A DNA stretch of 64,000 nt from Candidatus Puniceispirillum sp. (GTDB lineage: Bacteria > Pseudomonadota > Alphaproteobacteria > Caedimonadales > UBA1908). The notes under the pieces were generated by a model. That model had not been told where the DNA came from. It searched no databases and saw nothing but the letters and a program-made list of their open reading frames with translations. Positions 36,192 to 44,388 of this stretch are shown piece after piece. Where the stretch lies: positions 30,667 through 94,666 of the forward strand of contig PNJU01000012.1 of NCBI GenBank assembly GCA_013822015.1, in the 5' to 3' direction. The position numbers and the translations under genes are program-made. Numbering within the stretch: the first letter of the stretch is position 1; every line of letters begins with the position of its first letter.

Positions 36192-38548
36192 GCACTTTTT
36201 GCGACAGCAGGGCTTGGCACCTCTTTCTTTGACACCTTCACGGACGGCCCCCCAGACTTGGTGGGCATGCCTTTGGTGCGCGCCGCCGGGGTTTGTCTCA
36301 CAAAGGACGAAAGGGCGCGGCTCAAACGCGCAAGATGCCCTTCCTCCAACCGTGGTGCTTGCGCGGCGATCACCGCTTTTTTCGGACCTTGACTAAGGCC
36401 CCCTAGGGCACGGCGTAGAGCCTGCACTTCTTGGGCGAGGCGCTGCCTGTCGCTTTGGGCGTCAGCAAGCTCCTGGCGAGCGCGCGCTAAACTGGCCTCC
36501 AGGGCGCTCACATAGTGCTGCAGATTCACCTGGACCGTACTGTGTACCCGTGACTCACTCAGATGCGTGTGAAAGGTTTGTCCCAATGCGGCGTGCTGGG
36601 CTTGTAACCCTGCTAGCATCCCCTGGAGACGATTGGCCGTTCCCAAATGTACGCCCCCCTGACTTTGCGCCAGATGATGGGCTTGCCTTGCGGCCACTAA
36701 ATCAGCCTGCGAGGCTACTAAGAGTCCCTGGGTTGCCGCGTGGTCCCTTTGCTCCGCTGCAAAATCGTCCCGTGCAGTCACCAGAAGACCCTGGGTTGCC
36801 GCGTGGTCCCTTTGCTCCGCCGCAAAATCATCTCGTGCAGTCACCAAAAGACCCTGAGTTGCCGCGTGGTCCCTTTGCTCCGCTGCAAAATCGTCCCGTG
36901 CAGTCACCAGAAGACCCTGGGTTGCCGCGTGGTCCCTTTGCTCCGCCGCAAAATCACTTTGTGCGGTGGCGAGATAACCCTGGGTTGCCGCGTGGGCCCT
37001 TTGCTCCGCTGCTAATTCGTCCCGTGCTTGCGCAACCTCATGTTGAGAAGCAACCAGAGCTCTTCGGGATGCCTCCAAGAGTCTCTGGGTTTCCTCGTGG
37101 TCTGACACACGTGCGCTTAGGGCGCGCGTGGCACTCTCAAGCTGAGCTTGCGCCCCCCCATGGGCGTCACGGGCCTCACGCAGCGCCTCTTGGTGTTGCG
37201 CATTTTGCGCCTCAAGTTCGCGGATGCGTGCTGACGCTTCTGCAACATCCCGGCGCAAGTCGCTATTTTGCGCCTGTGCCTCTTCAAGGGCCACACGTGT
37301 GCCGTCGCACTGCGCCTCGCTCACCTCGGCCTCTTGGCGGGCCCTCTCAAGGTGCTGCGTCAGGGACTCCACTTCTTCCTGGTGCAGCGACCTTGCTTCA
37401 ACCAACTCCTCTTGGACCATGCGCCGCTCTGCTTCCGTCTGGTTCATCAGCTGACACAAAGGCGCAAGGTGCGCGCGCAAACGCTGGGCACTTTCCTCAT
37501 CAAGGCCTTGGCCTATTTGCTCAACGATGTTCTGGGCTTGTTGCAAGGAAACCCCATCAATGCTGTCCACAGACGCAGGCTCGCGAAAAAGAGGAGCTTG
37601 GTTTGAAGACGCGGAAAACGCACCTTCACCAAGGGCTGCGAACTCATCGGCCAGACTTGGGCCTTGGGGGGCCGTAACTTGGGCGAGGTCCCTTTCTTCC
37701 TGCAAGCGCACAATGTCCTGACGCAGAATTTCATTGTTTTGCTGGAGAGCCTCATACTCACGGACCAGATCACGGTTTCTCGCTACCTGGACGTTTCCTG
37801 CAACCTCAACGGAGCGCATTTGTTCGCGTGTTGACTCAAGCATCTCTTCCAAAACTTGAATTTGACGGGCTTGCTCTGCCAAATGTCTGTCGGCAAGGGC
37901 AGAAGTGGCGGGCTTTCCACGCTTTTTGCTCAGCGCGTGCTCAAGGGCCGCTATGCGCGCAGCTGCGTCCGCGTCGCGCCGCTCTTGTTGGTTTACACTC
38001 TTTCTCAGCGCACTATTTTCTGCGTCGAGACGCGCGTTTTCTTGTCCCATCTGGTGGAGCGTTTGCTCATACTGTTGGGCGCGCTCACGCATGCGCAGCG
38101 TCTCGCGTGCACGTGCCTTTTGTTCTTTCTCAAGGTGACTTGTGAGCAAGCGGTTCTCTTGCTGTAAAAAGGCATTTGCGCATTCGCTTTCATCAAAGCG
38201 CTTCCTTGCGTCACGTAAGCGCTCTTCAAGTCGAAGCCTCTCCTGGGTTTCTTGGACGTCCATACGACCCTGAGCTGCGTTTCGTAAGGTATCCAGCTCC
38301 CCAATCAGACGCGCGTTCTCATCTATGCACCCGGCAAGCTCACCTTCCCTCAAGCGATACATTCCCAAAAGTTCTTCATAACGCGCAAACAAACCTCCTT
38401 GGGGTGCCACAGCACTTGGCGCCGTGTGAGCACGTGGAAGGTGGCTTTGAATTTGCTCTATCTCAGCTGAGGACATTGAAGTGCCGTAACACGGAACCTG
38501 CACGCATACGTGTGCTGCGATCATTATATAGGCCATCATACGACGCAT
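36188..38548 (-). CDS. Secreted long coiled-coil protein with 21-residue repeats
   Basis: 786 residues from the ATG at 38548 (weak GTGAG upstream; a GTG four codons earlier is an alternative). It opens with a signal peptide (MRRMMAYIMIAAHVCVQVPCYG). Nearly the whole mature protein, about 40-700, is heptad-rich coiled coil with high Glu, Gln, Arg and Ala. Around 500-605 it contains five tandem 21-residue units of the form DFAAEQRDHAATQGLLVTAR plus Asp, encoded by 63-bp DNA repeats, four of them nearly identical. The C-terminal ~70 residues are basic and not coiled. Exported coiled-coil proteins can act as fibres or adhesins or bind host proteins; which applies here is not known. No beta-barrel, LPXTG or autotransporter domain is visible. 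Long antisense frames here are by-products of composition. Confidence 0.8.
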   Translation of the reverse strand: MRRMMAYIMIAAHVCVQVPCYGTSMSSAEIEQIQSHLPRAHTAPSAVAPQGGLFARYEELLGMYRLREGELAGCIDENARLIGELDTLRNAAQGRMDVQETQERLRLEERLRDARKRFDESECANAFLQQENRLLTSHLEKEQKARARETLRMRERAQQYEQTLHQMGQENARLDAENSALRKSVNQQERRDADAAARIAALEHALSKKRGKPATSALADRHLAEQARQIQVLEEMLESTREQMRSVEVAGNVQVARNRDLVREYEALQQNNEILRQDIVRLQEERDLAQVTAPQGPSLADEFAALGEGAFSASSNQAPLFREPASVDSIDGVSLQQAQNIVEQIGQGLDEESAQRLRAHLAPLCQLMNQTEAERRMVQEELVEARSLHQEEVESLTQHLERARQEAEVSEAQCDGTRVALEEAQAQNSDLRRDVAEASARIRELEAQNAQHQEALREARDAHGGAQAQLESATRALSARVSDHEETQRLLEASRRALVASQHEVAQARDELAAEQRAHAATQGYLATAQSDFAAEQRDHAATQGLLVTARDDFAAEQRDHAATQGLLVTARDDFAAEQRDHAATQGLLVTARDDFAAEQRDHAATQGLLVASQADLVAARQAHHLAQSQGGVHLGTANRLQGMLAGLQAQHAALGQTFHTHLSESRVHSTVQVNLQHYVSALEASLARARQELADAQSDRQRLAQEVQALRRALGGLSQGPKKAVIAAQAPRLEEGHLARLSRALSSFVRQTPAARTKGMPTKSGGPSVKVSKKEVPSPAVAKSA
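36732..37046. repeat. Five tandem 63-bp repeats in the coiled-coil gene
   Basis: Copies start at 36732, 36795, 36858, 36921 and 36984, each beginning GTTGCCGCGTGG. The first four are nearly identical; the fifth diverges in its second half. The 63-bp period keeps the frame, so copy number could vary between strains without breaking the protein. Confidence 0.92.
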
Positions 38549-38678
38549 GGAATTGCTCACTTCACAAAAAAAATGTCATGGCACGCATAAAGTGCGGGCC
38601 TCTATTTTTTCCAATAAGTCACGAGAAGGCTAATTTCAATAAAAATCTTAATGATTTACTAACAAAATGTAAAAAAAG

Positions 38679-38707
38679 TTGACTTTTAGAAATGAAACTG
38701 TTCAAAT
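38679..38707 (+). promoter_or_regulatory. Candidate promoter of carD
   Basis: TTGACT (38679-38684), 17 bases, then TCAAAT (38702-38707). The region is AT-rich, and AGGAGGGG with the start codon follow about 20-30 bases later. Confidence 0.4.
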
Positions 38708-38736
38708 GAAGAGGTCTTTAAAGGAGGGGAATTGGC

Positions 38737-39243
38737 ATGATGTCAGGTGTTGAGGCATTGAGTGGTGGTGAGTTCGTTGTTTACCCAACCCATGGGGTGG
38801 GGCGCTTGGAATCCGTTGAAATGCAACAGGTTGCAGGCTGCGAACTGAAGGTGCTCGTGATTACTTTCGATAAAACACGCATGACATTGCGGGTCCCCAT
38901 GGCCAAGGCAAAGACCTCAGGTCTGCGTCGCCTTGGCTCCAAAGAAGACATGGAAAGAGCTTTTGCCACCCTGGCACGCCGCATCCGTGCAAAGAAGGGC
39001 GTGTGGGCAAGACGCGCCCAAGAATATGAGCTGAAGATTAACTCAGGTGATTTGACCTGTGTGGCAGAAGTTTTAAGCGAGCTTTACCGCGCCAAGGACG
39101 ACCGCGGTGAGCAGTCCTATAGCGAGCGTCAAATTTACCGCAGCGCCCTTGAGCGTTTGTGCGCTGAAATTGCCCTCATTGAATCCATCGATGAGGACGC
39201 AGCAGCCGCACGTGTGGAAGAAGCGCTGGCACAAGTCGCCTAA
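38737..39243 (+). CDS. carD: CarD-family transcriptional regulator
   Basis: 168 residues. The N-terminal RNA polymerase-interacting (Tudor-like) domain (about 8-65) has the family markers GEFVVYPTHGVGRL and LRVPMAKA; the C-terminal half (about 75-160) is all helix, with KKGVWARRAQEYELKINSGDL typical of CarD. CarD binds the polymerase beta subunit and stabilises open promoter complexes, often at rRNA promoters. AGGAGGGG about eight bases upstream supports the start; two adjacent ATGs leave one residue uncertain. It has its own promoter-like region and a terminator, so it is a single-gene transcript. Confidence 0.93.
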   Translation: MMSGVEALSGGEFVVYPTHGVGRLESVEMQQVAGCELKVLVITFDKTRMTLRVPMAKAKTSGLRRLGSKEDMERAFATLARRIRAKKGVWARRAQEYELKINSGDLTCVAEVLSELYRAKDDRGEQSYSERQIYRSALERLCAEIALIESIDEDAAAARVEEALAQVA

Positions 39244-39271
39244 CTTTTATTCTCCTTAATGAACACCTTCT

Positions 39272-39300
39272 GGGTCCCTTTATGGGGCCCTTCTTTTTTT
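39272..39300 (+). terminator. Rho-independent terminator of carD
   Basis: GGGTCCC (39272-39278) pairs with GGGGCCC (39284-39290), with one T-G pair, and is followed by TTCTTTTTTT. It lies 29 bases after the carD stop. Confidence 0.85.
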
Positions 39301-39342
39301 CAACATCTCATCACGAGAATAGTTTAATTTTATGGGCAGGGG

Positions 39343-39546
39343 ATGGAAGCCCTTGCATCTCTCACCTATGACACGCTCCCCCCAGGCCCGGGAGGCCCGC
39401 ACCCTATGTCTCAAGAGGTCTGGCGCATCCCTGACCTGCTACGAAGGGACGCCTCACTTGCGGTGCACGCTGGTATTGTCATGCTCCTCACCCACGCAGG
39501 TGTTTTAAGAGAACACGACGAGGCACTGCCCTGGGGTCTGCGGTAA
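39343..39546 (+). CDS. Possible small hypothetical protein
   Basis: 67 codons from an ATG that follows GGCAGGGG by one or two bases, so the ribosome binding site spacing is poor. The sequence (SQEVWRIPDLLRRDASLAVH and IVMLLTHAGVLREHDEALPW) looks protein-like, with a helix-forming second half, but no family is recognised. A second overlapping frame starts at 39331 and is also open for about 58 codons. The remainder of the gap 39301-39728 shows no gene; it may be decayed coding sequence. Confidence 0.25.
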   Translation: MEALASLTYDTLPPGPGGPHPMSQEVWRIPDLLRRDASLAVHAGIVMLLTHAGVLREHDEALPWGLR

Positions 39547-39728
39547 CACCCAAGAAGTGCGCCAATGGGAGCCTTTACTTGTTTAACATAGGTGTGTTTG
39601 CAGTGAACGATTTCTAGACCTGACTCATTTAAAGGCTATGATTTTCTTAAAATTTCTTCATGTTGACATACTGTCATCTCGCTGATAAAAAACGTCATCT
39701 GCAACCCATAATCATAAAAGGGGACCCC

Positions 39729-41339
39729 ATGACGTTGCGCCACGGTTTACAGACACTTTTACTTACATCACTCATAACGATCTCAGCTCCTGCCAGCGTG
39801 CCCGCGTGCACGAAGTTGAGCGAAGAAGTATCCCAAACGGACAAAGCGCTTTGTGCCTACCTGGGCTTTTTACGTTCAGTGGATGGGCTTTTTACGAGCG
39901 CCGATACACGCGAAGACAGGGCGGCCATTGTGGCGCACTTGTTGGACACAGAGCTGGTTGAAACCTATAGCCCACAAACACAAAGCTCCTTTGTGCTTTC
40001 TGACTTTCAAGGAGAGGTGTGCGACCATTATTATGTGTGTCCAACGGCTGAAGGTGGCAACCGCCTGAACGTGGGGAAAACAACGCCTCTCTCCCTGGCG
40101 GTTTCTTTGGGCCAGAAGGATCTCGTGGCGCGCTGGTTAGAACCCGTTGATAACGTAAACGGTTTAGAGCACACATCATGGGGATACCGCCAGCCGGTTC
40201 ATCCCCTGGGCCATGCCCTTGACCCTGAGCATCCCGTTTATAATCCTCACGCTCCCCTTGAAGATCGCCTTGAGATCATTGATTTACTGGCCGCAAAGGG
40301 GGCTGATTTTAATACCATGCTCCCACACTCCCTTTACAATAACCCTGCCCTGGCAGCGGGTGAGCCCCGTGGGTGGGGTGGCGGTATGCGCGTTGGGCAA
40401 GACGCCCTTCGTGCGCGCGCACTCCTCTACGGCGCAGATCCAACGCTCAAAGGCACGTCCTATCATCCCAGTATCATTAGCCATGATTTACGCAAGAATG
40501 ATTTCATTGCCGAGCTGCACCGGCAAGAAAAGTCCCTTACGCAAAAGGTCGCAGACCACGGCGCATTGATCGTTAAGCGGCACCCAGAAGTCTCCTACGC
40601 CCTTGGTCGCGCCTTCCAAAAGGAAGGGGATCTCTACAGCGCCGCCAAACACATGCGCGCGGCGGCAGAAGCTGACCTTCCAGAAGCCTGCGCCGCCTAC
40701 GGGGCCCTTGTGGCCGAGGGTGAGCACGTGGCCCCCTCCTACCTTACGTACGCCCTGGACATGCTTCCCTTTCACCGGGCGTGGCGCCTGTCGGCCTTTC
40801 GTGATGACGCGATTCAGTACCTAGAAAAAGGGAGCACGAAGACAAGTGATAACCTGCTTGCGCTTTATGAGCGCAACCTGGAAGATGGCCGCGCGACGCC
40901 TTCACAGTTGATCAGACTTGGGGATTACTATAAGACGCAAAAAAATACGGCGTACACAAACTATCGTTGGCAAGCAATCGGATGTTACAAGGCCGTCATC
41001 ACAAATGCCTCTGCCTCAAAGGAAGAGAAAGCACGAGCGCATAGGCACCTTGCGCGTCTGTATGATACCCCCTACTTAGAGTTCATTTCTCCCACCCAGT
41101 TCCATATGGTTAGAGAACGCGATGAGGCAATGGTCCACTATGGTGAGGCATTTGCCTTAGGTAGCGTTAGCGCAGGACGAGCTTTGTCGCAGCTGACACA
41201 TTCATGGTGTCTTGACCCCACAAGCCCACAGTACAGTAACGTAAGCGCAATTAGGAGTGATCTGGAGATGTTGCCTGCGTCAGCTGTTTTTCCGGGTGCG
41301 TCTGTCACAAATGGAACTCTCCTACTGGGTGCAAACTAG
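39729..41339 (+). CDS. Secreted protein with ankyrin-like and Sel1/TPR-like repeats
   Basis: 536 residues from the ATG at 39729 (AAAGGGG upstream), starting a signal peptide (LQTLLLTSLITISAPASVPA). The first half contains stretches like ankyrin units: TTPLSLAVSLGQKDLVARWLE and RLEIIDLLAAKGADFNTML (about 105-200). The second half resembles Sel1/TPR repeats: ALGRAFQKEGDLYSAAKHMRAAAEADLPEACAAYGALVAEGE (about 275-317), then LYERNLEDGRATPSQLIRLGDYY. Both repeat types make binding surfaces and are frequent in proteins of intracellular bacteria that meet host targets; here the signal peptide shows at least periplasmic export. The repeat calls are by pattern and imperfect. A strong terminator follows. 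Confidence 0.72.
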   Translation: MTLRHGLQTLLLTSLITISAPASVPACTKLSEEVSQTDKALCAYLGFLRSVDGLFTSADTREDRAAIVAHLLDTELVETYSPQTQSSFVLSDFQGEVCDHYYVCPTAEGGNRLNVGKTTPLSLAVSLGQKDLVARWLEPVDNVNGLEHTSWGYRQPVHPLGHALDPEHPVYNPHAPLEDRLEIIDLLAAKGADFNTMLPHSLYNNPALAAGEPRGWGGGMRVGQDALRARALLYGADPTLKGTSYHPSIISHDLRKNDFIAELHRQEKSLTQKVADHGALIVKRHPEVSYALGRAFQKEGDLYSAAKHMRAAAEADLPEACAAYGALVAEGEHVAPSYLTYALDMLPFHRAWRLSAFRDDAIQYLEKGSTKTSDNLLALYERNLEDGRATPSQLIRLGDYYKTQKNTAYTNYRWQAIGCYKAVITNASASKEEKARAHRHLARLYDTPYLEFISPTQFHMVRERDEAMVHYGEAFALGSVSAGRALSQLTHSWCLDPTSPQYSNVSAIRSDLEMLPASAVFPGASVTNGTLLLGAN

Positions 41340-41359
41340 AGGCAGATACCAATAAAAAA

Positions 41360-41383
41360 GGGCCCTTCTGGGGGCCCTTTTTT
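41360..41383 (+). terminator. Rho-independent terminator
   Basis: GGGCCC (41360-41365), loop TTCTGG, GGGCCC (41372-41377) then TTTTTT, with As before the left arm, so it can act in both directions. It ends the ankyrin/Sel1-like gene and faces the convergent nucleoside hydrolase gene. Confidence 0.88.
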
Positions 41384-41441
41384 GTATCTAGATCTGCGTT
41401 ACCAAACCGTTATGACGTCGTTGGCTCCTTTGGGGAGCCCT

Positions 41442-42407
41442 CTAAAAACCCACCACTTGTTTTTGATCCTCCTGGCGGTAAAAGGCCATGCAGGACAAAA
41501 TGAGCTCTAGCACACCGTGGGCGTCCACTTGGGTGGCAACGCAGGTGTGGGGAGCTTCATCAAGGTGACAGGGATAAGTGCTCACAAGGGTTGCCCCCAG
41601 GGACGCGTTGTCTTCCGTGGACACAGAAATACTTGCCGGTGCCCATGTAAAGAGCTCAGGCCTCAAGAGGCTTGCGATCACACACGCATCATGGATGGCG
41701 CGTCCCCCCAGGTTATAGCGGGCCTTGTCAGCCTCCGCCTCCACCTCAAGAATGCCGGCAACTTGCCGGGCGACATTCGTCCCCTGGGCGCGCAGCCTGG
41801 CCATCCAAGGCGTACTTGTTGTCACTTGGTGCGTGATATTAAGGCCAATCATGCGCAGGGGCACTTTGCGCGAAAGCACCACGGCGAGCGCATGTGGATC
41901 CACATAGGCGTTAAACTCGGCAGCGGGTGTGATATTACCCGTGCCAACGGCGCCACCCATCCACACCACTTCCTTAATGAGATCGGCAATGTGGGGAGCT
42001 TTACATAGGGCAATGGCCAGGTTTGTGATGGGCGCCGTCATGGCGAGCGTCAAAGGCTCCTTCGCCTCCTCTAAACTCTGGATCAAGAAATCCACTGCGT
42101 GTTGTTTTTCCAGGGGCATGGTGGGCATGGGCAGACTTGCCCCAGCAAGGCCGTCATTGCCGTGGCAAAAGCTTGCATTCACGGCTGGGCGCAAAAGGGC
42201 GTTGGAGCATCCTGCAAAAACCCGCACGTCGCGTCGATTGGCTAGTTCACAAATCTTGCGGGCATTTGTATGAATCCACTCAAGGGACGCATTTCCAGAA
42301 ATGGTTGTCACACCCTTAAGTTCTAAAATATTTGGCGCAGATAGGGCCATCAAAAGGGCGACTGCATCATCCCCACCAGGATCACAATCCAGAATAATTG
42401 AGCGCAT
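41442..42407 (-). CDS. Inosine-uridine nucleoside hydrolase family protein
   Basis: 321 residues. Enzymes of this family cleave ribonucleosides to base and ribose. The calcium-binding N-terminal motif DCDPGGDDAVAL is intact; FCHGNDGLAG, VVWMGGAVGTGNITPAAEFNAYVDPHA and the C-terminal AIHDACVIASL, with the catalytic-site His and Asp, are all present. Substrate preference is not readable. The ribose released could feed the ribokinase-like enzyme encoded near 19 kb and the base the Gpt-like enzyme near 34.8 kb, together forming a purine salvage route (inference). It is 90 bases downstream of the cNMP-patatin gene on the same strand. Confidence 0.92.
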   Translation of the reverse strand: MRSIILDCDPGGDDAVALLMALSAPNILELKGVTTISGNASLEWIHTNARKICELANRRDVRVFAGCSNALLRPAVNASFCHGNDGLAGASLPMPTMPLEKQHAVDFLIQSLEEAKEPLTLAMTAPITNLAIALCKAPHIADLIKEVVWMGGAVGTGNITPAAEFNAYVDPHALAVVLSRKVPLRMIGLNITHQVTTSTPWMARLRAQGTNVARQVAGILEVEAEADKARYNLGGRAIHDACVIASLLRPELFTWAPASISVSTEDNASLGATLVSTYPCHLDEAPHTCVATQVDAHGVLELILSCMAFYRQEDQKQVVGF

Positions 42408-42497
42408 GTGTTTCTTCCCCTCTTATTATAAACTTTCTGGGTATCATACACATTTGCAGGCAAGAGGCGAGCTTTTTATCTTGCAAAAGGAAACGGC

Positions 42498-44252
42498 CTA
42501 AATCTTTGGCCAGTCCTTCAATGACTCCGCCGCAGCCGCGTGGCCAATGGCCAACAACTCATCTTTCTTGGAGAAATCCAAAAGCCCGTATCCGGATAAA
42601 ACAGGACGAATGGCAACGGTGCTCAGCTTAATATTGCGAAAAGACTTCAGGTCCGAGGCTAAAACCATGCCTTTCATCAGAGTGCCCGCAAGGGGAGGCA
42701 GATGAAAGTCAGAGCGTCTTGAGAAAATTTTGTGACGCAGAATCCACCGCCAGTTCAAATCAAGGGGATAGTTATAAGCCACCTCATGGGCGTCTACCTC
42801 GGAAATATCCACGGCAATCACCTGTCCCGCGCCATCAAAGTAATCCTTCATCACATCAACGGGCAGGTTATTCACCACCCCCCCATCAATAAGAAGGCGG
42901 TCTCCATCATGGACTGGGGGATAAATGCCGGGAATCGCCGCTGTTGCGCGCAGACAGCGCCAAACAAGACCCCGACTAATGACGACCTCGGACACACTCA
43001 CAAGGTCGGCCGCCACACAAAAAAGCCTTGTCCTAAGGTCTTCAACCTTTATTGCCCCAAAAATGGTCTGCAGGGCGTGGGTAAAGCTCTTAGAGCTCAA
43101 AAGAGACGCCAAGGGAATGGTATACTCATTAAACCGCATGGACCTGGATAGCAAATTCGACATATCCAGAAAGTCTTGTAGATCGCGCGCCGCCAGCATG
43201 AGGGCTGCGCTAATGGCGCCCGCACTGGTGCCCGCGCATGCGTCAATGGTAACATTATTTTCAAACAAATATTTAATCACACCCGCATGGGCCCAGGAGC
43301 GTGTCCCACCTCCCCCCAGCACAAGGCCCACAGCCGACCCACTGACAAAACGCAGCAAGCGGTCAAAGTCCCCCTGCTCGTGCCAGCAAACATGATGGTG
43401 CTGAGAAAAAGACAAGCGATCGAGCCAGTCCTGGGTATTTGTGGGAGGACCCCACCCGTCGTGGAGCAGCACCAACATTTTCTTAATATCATTTTGCACA
43501 CCCTTAATGGTGTCAAGCAAATCAGGATCAAATCCACCTGCATGAGAGGCATCAGCAAGCACATAAATGTGGTCCGCACGGTCTAAGCAAAACTCACGCC
43601 ATTTCTTATCGTCGCCCGCTTCATAGAACAAATAATCGTGATTGTTTTCTATCTCTTGGATGGCGCCGTGCAGATCGTTTGTTGAGATGTTTTTTGGAAA
43701 ATCCTGATGTGCGATGGTACGGTACCGAAATTGCTGATTAAACCTGGAAGACAACTTCTCCATGAAAAGACCAACGTTAACGCCACGGTGCGCTGGGAAA
43801 ATCACAATGTTGGAGGCATTGCTGTAATTTTGCTTTGCCTGGAGGGTGCGCTGCAAACGTCTTGTGATGGTTTTGGCAACCTCCAAGAGAACACTGGGGT
43901 GCTTACGGCAAACCTCCATGAAGTGTTCACTATCCAGTTGCAAAAGAAGCGAATCGCGCAGGGCTATCACCGTTGCTGAGCGCGGTTCTTGGGTGATGAG
44001 CCCCATCTCACCCACGGTCTGGCCTCGGCTAATTTGACCCACTGCCTGACCAAGGGCATTTTTTACAATGAGACGGCCACTTAAGAGAACATGCAAGCTA
44101 TCTGAAGGATCACCGAGACGTACCAAGACGTCTCCCGCCTTGATATGCACGGTGGTCATAAAGGCGTATAGCTCCGTAATCTCATTCGCAGACAGCCCAT
44201 GGAAAAGATCACATGACTTAAGCTGTTGTAGAAAAAAAGAGTCGCTCACCAT
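42498..44252 (-). CDS. Cyclic-nucleotide-binding patatin-like phospholipase (NTE type)
   Basis: 584 residues. The N-terminal cNMP-binding domain (about 14-135) has GDVLVRLGDPSDSLHVLLSGRL and GEMGLITQEPRSATV. A middle part (about 150-300) is as in bacterial neuropathy-target-esterase proteins. The patatin domain has the oxyanion loop GGGGTR (313-318), nucleophile Ser 343 in GTSAG and the catalytic dyad Asp 456 in DGG. It should hydrolyse phospholipids or lysophospholipids, perhaps under cyclic-nucleotide control. There is no signal peptide. Relatives include resident membrane-lipid enzymes and host-directed phospholipases of intracellular bacteria; which applies is not known. The ribosome binding site is weak. 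Confidence 0.92.
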   Translation of the reverse strand: MVSDSFFLQQLKSCDLFHGLSANEITELYAFMTTVHIKAGDVLVRLGDPSDSLHVLLSGRLIVKNALGQAVGQISRGQTVGEMGLITQEPRSATVIALRDSLLLQLDSEHFMEVCRKHPSVLLEVAKTITRRLQRTLQAKQNYSNASNIVIFPAHRGVNVGLFMEKLSSRFNQQFRYRTIAHQDFPKNISTNDLHGAIQEIENNHDYLFYEAGDDKKWREFCLDRADHIYVLADASHAGGFDPDLLDTIKGVQNDIKKMLVLLHDGWGPPTNTQDWLDRLSFSQHHHVCWHEQGDFDRLLRFVSGSAVGLVLGGGGTRSWAHAGVIKYLFENNVTIDACAGTSAGAISAALMLAARDLQDFLDMSNLLSRSMRFNEYTIPLASLLSSKSFTHALQTIFGAIKVEDLRTRLFCVAADLVSVSEVVISRGLVWRCLRATAAIPGIYPPVHDGDRLLIDGGVVNNLPVDVMKDYFDGAGQVIAVDISEVDAHEVAYNYPLDLNWRWILRHKIFSRRSDFHLPPLAGTLMKGMVLASDLKSFRNIKLSTVAIRPVLSGYGLLDFSKKDELLAIGHAAAAESLKDWPKI

Positions 44253-44388
44253 TTTACGCTAGAACCGTGTCCACTTATGTCATTGCCTCCTTTGCCATCA
44301 TATCACTCATCCGGGCGCGCACAACGACAGAAATTATCTCCTTGCGCCAATACGTTAGAAGAACGCACAAAAATTATGAAAATTTTTC

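Noticed and set aside
36732-37046. Tandem repeats considered as a CRISPR array
   Set aside because: Repeats are contiguous at 63 bp with no spacers, and they encode protein in frame.
36550-37677. 375-codon plus-strand ORF opposite the coiled-coil gene
   Set aside because: It mirrors the 63-bp repeats, is Pro/Arg/Leu-rich, has no ribosome binding site, and the minus-strand frame has a signal peptide and coherent coiled coil.
39331-39507. Second overlapping ORF in the gap after carD
   Set aside because: About 58 codons, Arg/Cys/Ser-rich, no ribosome binding site and no family; less protein-like than the frame at 39343, which itself is weak.
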